Positions 1 through 5,167 of a stretch of DNA of 6,166 bases are shown here, piece after piece. The stretch is taken from NCBI GenBank assembly GCA_021793895.1, contig JAJYRW010000093.1, positions 1 to 6,166 of the forward strand, given 5' to 3'. A program made the position numbers and the translations under genes. The notes under the pieces were generated by a model. That model was not told the DNA's origin. It worked only from the letters and a program-made list of their open reading frames with translations, and did no database searches. Numbering within the stretch: the first letter of the stretch is position 1; the number at the start of each line of letters is the position of its first letter. The stretch is from Actinomycetes bacterium (GTDB lineage: Bacteria > Actinomycetota > Actinomycetes > Actinomycetales > JAJYRW01).

Positions 1-2
1 TC

Positions 3-158
3 GGCTCGGAGGGCAAGGGGCTCTCGCGCTTGGTGCGTGAGCAGTGCGACCTGGTGGCCTCGATTCCCATTGCGGCCGATACCGAGTCGCTAAACGCCGC
101 CGTGGCGGGGGGAATTGCGCTCTATGAGGTGGATCGGCGCCGGCGCGCAGCGCAGTAG
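3..158 (+). CDS. rlmB: RlmB-type 23S rRNA 2'-O-methyltransferase (SpoU/TrmH family), C-terminal fragment
   Basis: Only the last 51 codons and the TAG stop (156-158) are in the window; the gene starts upstream. The frame opens with [11 protein letters not shown], the SpoU motif 2 that helps bind S-adenosylmethionine. It then shows [11 protein letters not shown] followed by [10 protein letters not shown], which is motif 3 of the trefoil-knot (SPOUT) fold; its Ser-Leu-Asn belongs to the methyl-donor pocket. The tail is short and arginine-rich. RlmB methylates the 2'-OH of G2251 in the 23S rRNA peptidyl-transferase region. The family call is firm. The choice of RlmB over another TrmH-like enzyme rests on general resemblance of the C-terminus and is less certain. 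The gene converges on the DUF4032 gene with only 8 bp between the stop codons, so transcripts from the two strands probably overlap here. Confidence 0.85.
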   Translation, partial: GSEGKGLSRLVREQCDLVASIPIAADTESLNAAVAGGIALYEVDRRRRAAQ

Positions 159-166
159 CGCCCGCG

Positions 167-1414
167 TTAATCGATGACGCGCGGCAGCGTGCCGGTTTCC
201 GCTTCGACGACCGCCCGCTCTTCGGGTCGGTGCCGCAAGACCGTGTCGATATAGGAGTGCACCGCCTCCGGTAGCGGCACATCCCGGTTCTCGCGCTGGG
301 AGACGAACCACCGGTGATCGAGCAATTCGTGAAAAATCTGGGCCGGCTCTAATTTGCCGCGCATCTCGCGCGGGATGGCCCGAATTACGGGTTCAAAAAC
401 GTCATCGAGCCAATCATGGGCGACGGTCCACTGGTCCTCATTTTGCCGGTCCGTTGCTGCCCGATACTCATCTAGGTCATTGAGCAGACGCTGGGCCTGG
501 TTCTCTTCTGCGTCGAGACCCGTGAGGCGCAGGAGGCGGCGCGAGTGATGGCCCGCGTCAACAACCTTGGGCTGAATAACCACGGTGGTGCCGTCAATGT
601 CGGTGACCATGTCGAGCTCGCCCACGTCGAACCCGAGCCGGTTGAGGCGCTCGATGCGCGCTGTGACACGCCAGCGCTCATTGGCAGAAATTTGTTCCGG
701 CGCCGTCAACTCGTTCCATAATTCGCGATACCGCGAAACGATCGATTCCCCCACATCGAGGGGATCGAGGTCGGGTTCGAGTGCTTCCCCGGCCTCGAGG
801 TCCATCAGCTCGCCGATGATGTTGACGCGCGCGACCTCCAGGTCATACTCGCGCTGTCCGTCGGTCAGCTCGGGATAGAGCCGGCCGGTTTCTGCATCGA
901 CCAAATAGGCGGCGAATTCCCCCGCATCGCGGCGAAACAGGGTGTTAGAAAGCGAAACGTCCCCCCAGTAAAACCCGACCAGGTGCAAACGCACCAGTAG
1001 GACCGCCAGCGCGTCAATGAAACGGGTCGCCGTATCGGGTCGCAAAGAGTTCGAGAACAGCGAGCGGTAGGGCAGTGAAAACTGGAGGTGTTCGGTAATT
1101 AAAACCGCTTCAAGCGGCGAGCCATCGGGCGCTTGTCGCCCGGTAATTACCGCGAGCGGTTCAACGGAGGGAACTTCGAGCCGCCGCAGCGCGCGCAGCT
1201 GTTCATATTCGTGATACGCGACGACTTCGCCGATTTCTTTAATCGCAATTACGCGCCCGGACATGCGAATGAAGCGCACGATGTGGCGAGAAATACCGCG
1301 GGGTAGGGCCGCGATGATGTCATTGGGCCAGTCGACGAGGGGTATGTGCCACGGCAGATCGAGCACAGCCGGATCCGGATGCGCGGCGGTAATGTTCAGT
1401 GAGGCTTGCTGCAT
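167..1414 (-). CDS. DUF4032 domain protein with an N-terminal kinase-like (Kdo/WaaP-type) domain
   Basis: This 415-aa protein has no experimentally settled function that I know of. No signal peptide or membrane segment is visible, so it is probably cytoplasmic. Residues about 45-200 look like an atypical kinase fold. VIAIKEI (55-61) resembles the strand carrying the ATP-binding lysine (K59). GDVSLSN (151-157) resembles a catalytic loop with D152 and N157, and DAETG (173-177) sits where the metal-binding DFG is expected, with D173. Tryptophan (W150) occupies the position just before the G-D, where related small-molecule kinases often have histidine. Residues about 225-390 are rich in charged and aromatic residues and fit the DUF4032 region seen in actinobacteria. 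The start is ATG at 1412-1414, preceded only by a weak purine-rich stretch (GGAA about 10 nt upstream). The gene lies 126 nt downstream of the sugar ATPase on the same strand. Whether it phosphorylates anything is unknown. Confidence 0.85.
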   Translation of the reverse strand: MQQASLNITAAHPDPAVLDLPWHIPLVDWPNDIIAALPRGISRHIVRFIRMSGRVIAIKEIGEVVAYHEYEQLRALRRLEVPSVEPLAVITGRQAPDGSPLEAVLITEHLQFSLPYRSLFSNSLRPDTATRFIDALAVLLVRLHLVGFYWGDVSLSNTLFRRDAGEFAAYLVDAETGRLYPELTDGQREYDLEVARVNIIGELMDLEAGEALEPDLDPLDVGESIVSRYRELWNELTAPEQISANERWRVTARIERLNRLGFDVGELDMVTDIDGTTVVIQPKVVDAGHHSRRLLRLTGLDAEENQAQRLLNDLDEYRAATDRQNEDQWTVAHDWLDDVFEPVIRAIPREMRGKLEPAQIFHELLDHRWFVSQRENRDVPLPEAVHSYIDTVLRHRPEERAVVEAETGTLPRVID

Positions 1415-1443
1415 AAATTTGCAATTCCAGCGAGGGAATCATG

Positions 1444-1506
1444 CCGGTGGGGCGCGGCGAACTCAACGGCGCCTTTCGCGCGCTTCCGTGCGTCGCGCCC
1501 CACCGG
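1444..1506. terminator. 63-nt inverted repeat between ATPase and DUF4032 genes (stem-loop; terminator, attenuator or processing site)
   Basis: The left arm at 1444-1456 (CCGGTGGGGCGCG) is a perfect 13-bp reverse complement of the right arm at 1494-1506. After one G/T position (1457 against 1493) two more pairs follow (1458-1459 with 1491-1492). A further 4-bp stem (ACGG 1466-1469 with CCGT 1486-1489) lies inside the loop. The stem is very GC-rich. On the + strand it is followed by TTTT (1507-1510), but no + strand gene leads into it. In the minus direction used by the flanking genes there is no U-tract, which is common for actinobacterial hairpins. It lies 34 nt after the ATPase stop and 29 nt before the DUF4032 start, so it probably terminates or attenuates read-through or protects the ATPase mRNA 3' end. 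The structure is certain; the role is inferred. Confidence 0.6.
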
Positions 1507-1540
1507 TTTTAGCGTGATTCAGTCGGTTTCTTCGAAGAAT

Positions 1541-2623
1541 CTAATCGCCCATCCGGGCACCGGTCTTGGTGTCAAACAGGTGCACGTGGCCTTCCTTGGG
1601 CCGGAAGTGAACCGTCTCGCCCTTCTCGGGTGGACGGCGACCATCTACGCGCGCGATGATCTCGTGTTCCGTATCTCCCAGGCGGGTCGAGCCATAAATG
1701 TAGGCGTCTGCGCCGAGTTCTTCGACCAGATTAACCTCAACGGGCAGACCTTCTCCGGTCTCGCTGAGGGTCAGGTCTTCGGGCCGCACACCCAGGCTCA
1801 CCGACGTCAATTCCGTCTCCGAAAGCACGTCGCGCTCCACCGGATAGACCGTGCCCCCGAACTGGACGCCACCGTCAACAACGGGGACTTCCAAAATGTT
1901 CATCGCGGGGGAGCCAATAAAGCCCGCCACGAAGAGGTTATTGGGGTGGTCATACATGCGACGAGGAGTGTCAACCTGCTGCAGCACACCATCTTTGAGT
2001 ACTGCAACCCGGTCACCCATCGTCATCGCTTCGGTCTGGTCGTGCGTGACGTAAACGGTCGTTACGCCCAAGCGCCGCTGGAGTGAAGCGATCTGGGTAC
2101 GGGTTTGCACACGCAACTTCGCGTCCAGGTTCGACAGGGGCTCATCCATCAAGAACACCTGCGGGGAGCGCACAATCGCGCGACCCATTGCTACACGTTG
2201 CCGTTGCCCACCGGAGAGGGCGCGCGGCTTGCGGTCGAGATATTCCTCCAGGTCGAGGATCTTGGCCGCTTCTTCCACTCGCTGGCGAATTTCCGTCTTT
2301 GCCACGCCAGCAATCTTTAGAGCAAATCCCATATTGTCCGCGACGGACATGTGCGGGTAGAGCGCATAGTTTTGGAAAACCATGGCAATGTCGCGGTCTT
2401 TGGGCTGCACATCGGTGACGTCACGATCACCAATAAAGACACTTCCGGTATCAATTTCTTCCAGTCCTGCAAGCATGCGCAGCGAAGTAGATTTACCACA
2501 ACCGGAAGGACCTACGAGAACGAGGAACTCGCCGTCCTCGATTTTTAGATCTAGCGAATCAACTGCCGGGTTTTCCGTTCCCGGGTAGGTTCGCGAGGCA
2601 TTTTCAAACGTTACCGATGCCAT
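1541..2623 (-). CDS. ugpC: Carbohydrate ABC importer ATP-binding protein, MsiK/MsmK/UgpC type
   Basis: This is a complete 360-aa ATPase of the CUT1 sugar-importer class. It hydrolyses ATP on the cytoplasmic side to drive uptake of oligosaccharides or related sugars. All motifs are intact: Walker A GPSGCGKST (38-46), Q-loop Q84 in MVFQNYALYPH, signature LSGGQ (136-140), Walker B VFLMDE (156-161, catalytic E161), D-loop SNLD (164-167) and switch histidine H194. A C-terminal TOBE-type regulatory region (about 235-350) carries the LGVRPEDL motif typical of MalK-like proteins. No permease or solute-binding gene is adjacent. In actinobacteria such orphan ATPases (MsiK) are known to serve several importers, so a shared role is likely. 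The symbol is that of common annotation; glycerol-3-phosphate specificity is not implied. The start is ATG at 2621-2623, supported by an AAGGGAAG sequence 10 nt upstream. Confidence 0.95.
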   Translation of the reverse strand: MASVTFENASRTYPGTENPAVDSLDLKIEDGEFLVLVGPSGCGKSTSLRMLAGLEEIDTGSVFIGDRDVTDVQPKDRDIAMVFQNYALYPHMSVADNMGFALKIAGVAKTEIRQRVEEAAKILDLEEYLDRKPRALSGGQRQRVAMGRAIVRSPQVFLMDEPLSNLDAKLRVQTRTQIASLQRRLGVTTVYVTHDQTEAMTMGDRVAVLKDGVLQQVDTPRRMYDHPNNLFVAGFIGSPAMNILEVPVVDGGVQFGGTVYPVERDVLSETELTSVSLGVRPEDLTLSETGEGLPVEVNLVEELGADAYIYGSTRLGDTEHEIIARVDGRRPPEKGETVHFRPKEGHVHLFDTKTGARMGD

Positions 2624-2633
2624 TTTTCAATTA

Positions 2634-2641
2634 CTTCCCTT
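2634..2641 (-). promoter_or_regulatory. Ribosome-binding site of the sugar ATPase gene
   Basis: On the minus strand this reads AAGGGAAG, ending 10 nt before the ATG at 2621-2623. It is purine-rich and complementary to the 16S rRNA 3' end apart from a single interruption, and it fixes the ATPase start. It lies immediately downstream of the 18-bp palindrome at 2644-2661, so anything that binds or folds there could affect ribosome access. Confidence 0.7.
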
Positions 2642-2643
2642 CA

Positions 2644-2661
2644 CCGGCAGGTACGTGCCGG
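2644..2661. promoter_or_regulatory. Near-perfect 18-bp palindrome upstream of the ATPase gene (candidate operator or 5' UTR hairpin)
   Basis: The sequence CCGGCAGGTACGTGCCGG matches its reverse complement at 16 of 18 positions; only the pair 2650/2655 breaks the symmetry. It sits 2 nt upstream of the ATPase ribosome-binding site. The even length and GTAC centre fit a binding site for a dimeric repressor. As RNA it could form a 6-bp GC-rich stem with a 6-nt loop. The symmetry is seen directly; the regulatory role is inferred from position. Confidence 0.45.
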
Positions 2662-2677
2662 ACGATCCGAGTAAAGG

Positions 2678-2717
2678 AGAATGCTGTGCACGGTGTTGTA
2701 CACAACCATCACTAGTG
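2678..2717 (-). promoter_or_regulatory. Possible promoter/operator zone for the ATPase gene
   Basis: The 140-nt gap between otsB and the ATPase gene is large enough for a promoter. On the minus strand the best sigma-70-like pair I find is TTGTGT (2700-2705) and CATTCT (2678-2683) spaced by 16 nt, a weak match. The candidate -35 is overlapped by a small dyad, GTTGT-AC-ACAAC (2695-2706), and a perfect 8-bp palindrome CACTAGTG lies at 2710-2717. Dyads over a -35 element are typical of repressor sites, but each is short enough to arise by chance. Confidence 0.25.
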
Positions 2718-2763
2718 TGCCCTATGACACATCAGTTAGGACAGGGCGAGGGCAAAGTAATTT

Positions 2764-3576
2764 TTATTTGGTCGAGTTTTCCAGCAATTGCGCCAAAAAT
2801 TCGAGGGCCTGGGCTACCTCACCCGGATCAGCAACGCGGTATTGAGCGGCCGTATCGCCGGGCCCGACCTTGACCCCAATGTCACCGCCGGCTGGGCGCC
2901 CCTCGCGTCCATCATGAAGGACGGCGAACGCGTGCTCATCGGTTACGTCATCTCCCATAAAAACTACTGGGGCATCATCCAGCGTGCGGCGCAACAAGGT
3001 AATGGCATCGCCCTTCGTGGCGCTCAGGACCCCAATTTCCACTACGGATTTACCCTGCATCGCCACCACTCCGGCCAGTTCTACCGGGCCGGCCAGGGCC
3101 GCGTCGGTTGCTTGCTGGGCGACCTCGGCGGTGGCGGGCCGGGTATGGAGCACGACCGAGGCGGGCTTGTATTCGACCCAAACTCCCTCGTGGTGGCTCG
3201 CGATTGCTTCTAAATCGGAGCGAACTTGACCAAGAAGCTCCGCTTGGTCCGCTGTGAGGGCAAGGTCTTCGGACTCAAATCCTTTTGCTCCCATCACGCC
3301 GATTTCGGCGCCGTGCGAACCAATGAGGTGTGCGCCAGTTGGCGGCTGCGCCAGCTGCGCCAGCGTCGCCCCGGGCCGCCCAGAAACCAGAGCTAACTCC
3401 ACCCGCGGGTGTGCCGCCAGCCGCGGCAGCACTTCGGCGGCCGCGGTTGTAAGGCGGGACTGATCGGGATCGGCAACGAGTGGCGCGAGCGTTCCATCGA
3501 AATCAAGGGCCACCAGCACTCGTGATTGCGCCGCAAAATTGCGCAGCGCAGCGGTGAGATCTGCCGGGAGGGGCAT
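2764..3576 (-). CDS. otsB: Trehalose-6-phosphate phosphatase OtsB
   Basis: This 270-aa cytoplasmic HAD-superfamily enzyme removes phosphate from trehalose-6-phosphate to give trehalose, the second step of the OtsAB pathway. HAD motif I is DFDGTL (25-30), with nucleophile D25 and acid/base D27. Motif II is the serine of LVSGR (S65). The motif III lysine is K188 in ATKGD. Motif IV is GDDVTDE (208-214), whose aspartates bind magnesium. GSHGAEI (87-93) and the region around HHEGVWVEYKP (128-138) match the family's cap region. Length is normal for bacterial OtsB. The start is the ATG at 3574-3576, which overlaps the otsA TAA stop by one base (TAATG), with GAGG inside the otsA end serving as ribosome-binding site, so translation is probably coupled to otsA. 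The reading frame stays open further upstream inside otsA but that part is not family-like. No clear terminator follows the TAA stop. Confidence 0.96.
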   Translation of the reverse strand: MPLPADLTAALRNFAAQSRVLVALDFDGTLAPLVADPDQSRLTTAAAEVLPRLAAHPRVELALVSGRPGATLAQLAQPPTGAHLIGSHGAEIGVMGAKGFESEDLALTADQAELLGQVRSDLEAIASHHEGVWVEYKPASVVLHTRPATAEVAQQATDAALAGPVELAGVVAMQGKSVVEIGVLSATKGDAITLLRRTLDDAPVVFMGDDVTDEHAFAVLHDGREGRPAGGDIGVKVGPGDTAAQYRVADPGEVAQALEFLAQLLENSTK

Positions 3577-5054
3577 TACGCTTCCTCGCTTTGTTCTGTG
3601 CGGGCCGGCAGCGGGCTGGGATGGGTTTTGAGTGTTTCGATGAACCGCTCGGCCCATTTGGCGACGTCGTTTTCCATCACGCGCCGCCGCAGCGCGCGCA
3701 TGCGGCGCCGTGCTTCGCGGGCCGGCATTTCGGTGGCTCGCACCATCGCCTCTTTGGTGCCTTCATAATCATGCGGATTGATCATCATGGCGTGGCGCAG
3801 TTCATCCGCCGCACCGGTGAACTCACTGAGAATCAGCACGCCATTTTCATCGATGCGACTGGCAATGTATTCCTTGGCGACCAGGTTCATGCCATCGCGC
3901 AGGGAAGTGACCAGCATGACGTCGGCTGCTAGATACAGGGCGGTCATTTCGTCGTGGTCATAGGAGTGGTGCAGATAATGAACTGCTGGGTGACCCAACT
4001 CGCTGTAATCGCCGTTCAGGCGCCCCACAGTGACTTCGATTTCATCACGCAGCAACTGGTACTGCTCAACGCCCTCGCGCGAGGGGCTGGCAACCTGCAC
4101 TAACACGCACTGCGGGGGCGCTAAAGCTCCCTCAGTGAGGAGTTCGCCATAGGACTTCAAGCGGTGCAAAATGCCCTTGGTGTAGTCGAGGCGGTCCACG
4201 CCCAGGAAGATGATTTCTGGGTTTCCGAGTTCTTCGCGGATCTCTCGCGCCCGCTCCTGCACTTCTGGCTGGCGCGCCCGGTCATCGAAGGCGGCAGAGT
4301 CAATCGAAATTGGGAACGCAGTGGCCCGCACTTGCCGGGGCATGGAGGTGAAGCGCTCATTGAGATGCACGATCGAGCCGCGCGTGGGTTGGCCGGTTAG
4401 GCGTCGCACCGAGCGCAAAAAGTTGCGCGCATCACCCGGTCGTTGGAATCCCACCAGGTCGGCACCCAGCAGGCCAGAGACAATCTGGGTGCGCCAGGGC
4501 AGCTGCGAGAACAGTTCAACGGGTGGAAACGGAATGTGGTGGAAGTACCCGATCTTTACATCGGGTCGTAGTTTGCGCAGGTACTGCGGAACTAGTTGCA
4601 GTTGGTAATCGTGGACCCACACCAGCGCACCAGAAGCGGCCTGCTGGGCAGCGGCCTGCGCGAACCGCTCGTTGATTTTTTGGTACGTATCCCACCAGTG
4701 CCGGTGAAACTCGGCGGGAACAATTACGTCATGGTAAAGGGGCCACAAAGTGGCGTTCGAAAATCCCTCGTAGTAGTCGGTTACTTCCTCTTCACTGAGT
4801 TCGACGGGGGCTAAACGCATCCCGTCGGTGTCGAACGGATCGGGTGCGTCCCCGGTGCCGCCGGTCCAGCCCACCCAGGCGCCGTGATTGGAGCGCATCA
4901 CCGGCTCCATTGCGGTAACTAATCCCCCGGGAGATTGTTGCCAGGTGAAACTCCCGTCATCCTGGTATTGGATATCTACGGGAAGGCGATTCGCCACGAC
5001 AACAAAATCAAATTCGCCAACTGCCAATTCTTTATCGGCATTTTTGGACGGCAT
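3576..5054 (-). CDS. otsA: Trehalose-6-phosphate synthase OtsA
   Basis: This 492-aa cytoplasmic GT20 glycosyltransferase joins glucose from a nucleotide-glucose donor to glucose-6-phosphate, giving trehalose-6-phosphate. Family motifs appear in order: NRLPV (22-26), SPGGL (41-45), WPLYH (104-108), WVHDYQL (147-153) with H148 and D149, GYFHHIPFP (169-177), [10 protein letters not shown] (286-295) with donor-phosphate-binding R288 and K293, and [14 protein letters not shown] (383-396) with D387 and E395. All key residues are present and the length is typical. I place the start at ATG 5052-5054 because AAGGAG (5064-5069) lies 9 nt upstream. A TTG three codons earlier (5061-5063) directly abuts that ribosome-binding site and is an unlikely start. 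The C-terminal tail after about residue 478 is Pro/Glu-rich and probably disordered. The gene is first in a coupled pair with otsB and is divergent from a protein kinase gene. Donor preference (UDP-, ADP- or GDP-glucose) cannot be read from the sequence with confidence. Confidence 0.96.
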   Translation of the reverse strand: MPSKNADKELAVGEFDFVVVANRLPVDIQYQDDGSFTWQQSPGGLVTAMEPVMRSNHGAWVGWTGGTGDAPDPFDTDGMRLAPVELSEEEVTDYYEGFSNATLWPLYHDVIVPAEFHRHWWDTYQKINERFAQAAAQQAASGALVWVHDYQLQLVPQYLRKLRPDVKIGYFHHIPFPPVELFSQLPWRTQIVSGLLGADLVGFQRPGDARNFLRSVRRLTGQPTRGSIVHLNERFTSMPRQVRATAFPISIDSAAFDDRARQPEVQERAREIREELGNPEIIFLGVDRLDYTKGILHRLKSYGELLTEGALAPPQCVLVQVASPSREGVEQYQLLRDEIEVTVGRLNGDYSELGHPAVHYLHHSYDHDEMTALYLAADVMLVTSLRDGMNLVAKEYIASRIDENGVLILSEFTGAADELRHAMMINPHDYEGTKEAMVRATEMPAREARRRMRALRRRVMENDVAKWAERFIETLKTHPSPLPARTEQSEEA

Positions 5055-5167
5055 GAAATGCAACTCCTTAAAGAAGATCTCTTAATACACTCTAGCGAGA
5101 CCGGAAACGAAATGCCGGGGAAGTAACCTGATAAAGACCCAGGCCAGCAAGCTGACAAGGTGGGAAC
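5055..5167. promoter_or_regulatory. Divergent intergenic region carrying the otsA and kinase promoters
   Basis: These 113 bp separate otsA (leftward) and the kinase gene (rightward), so both promoters should lie here unless they overlap the coding regions. For otsA the best candidate -10 on the minus strand is TATTAA (5082-5087), giving a short leader of about 20 nt, with only a poor -35 (TTCGTT, 5106-5111, 18-nt spacer). I find no convincing sigma-70 pair for the kinase gene. Its ribosome-binding site is probably AAGGTGG (5157-5163), 4 nt before the ATG at 5168. The sequence CCGG-N10-CCGG at 5101-5118 is a weak dyad of the same 18-bp span as the palindrome before the ATPase gene. Confidence 0.4.
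5064..5069 (-). promoter_or_regulatory. Ribosome-binding site that decides the otsA start
   Basis: On the minus strand this reads AAGGAG, a near-consensus Shine-Dalgarno sequence. It is 9 nt from the ATG at 5052-5054 but has no spacing to the in-frame TTG at 5061-5063. This makes the ATG the likely initiator and shortens OtsA by three residues relative to the longest open frame. Confidence 0.8.

Noticed and set aside
163..181. CGCGT/ACGCG hairpin at the convergent rlmB/DUF4032 ends as a bidirectional terminator
   Set aside because: A 5-bp stem with a 9-nt loop and no T-run; such stems are frequent by chance in GC-rich DNA.
1406..2086. Long + strand open frame opposite the ATPase gene (226 codons)
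   Set aside because: It lies antisense to a gene with every ABC ATPase motif intact. Its translation shows no recognisable domain and it is explained by GC-biased codon use in the real gene.
2673..2715. AAAGGAG (2673-2679) followed at 6 nt by a GTG opening a 9-codon His-rich mini-ORF ending at TAG 2713-2715
   Set aside because: The spacing is ideal for a leader peptide, but no + strand gene follows that it could control and both flanking genes are on the other strand. Treated as coincidence.
2719..2747. GCCCT/AGGGC inverted repeat downstream of otsB as a terminator
   Set aside because: Only 5 bp of stem with a 19-nt loop and no U-tract on the minus strand; too weak to call.
2655..2873. Cysteine-rich + strand open frame starting at GTG 2655
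   Set aside because: It overlaps the otsB 3' end in antisense, has no suitable ribosome-binding site for its GTG, and its clustered cysteines come from repeated TGT/TGC-like intergenic sequence. Probably chance.
2788..3213. + strand open frame of 141 codons opposite otsB
   Set aside because: Antisense shadow of a well-supported HAD phosphatase gene, with no family-like features.
3577..3657. Upstream extension of otsB to an earlier start at 3657
   Set aside because: The extra 27 residues lie inside otsA and do not resemble OtsB N-termini. The TAATG junction with a ribosome-binding site just upstream supports the start at 3576.
5069..5086. TTAA-flanked imperfect palindrome around AGATCT in the otsA leader
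   Set aside because: Only the outer 4 bp and the innermost pairs match, with mismatches between. Not convincing as an operator.
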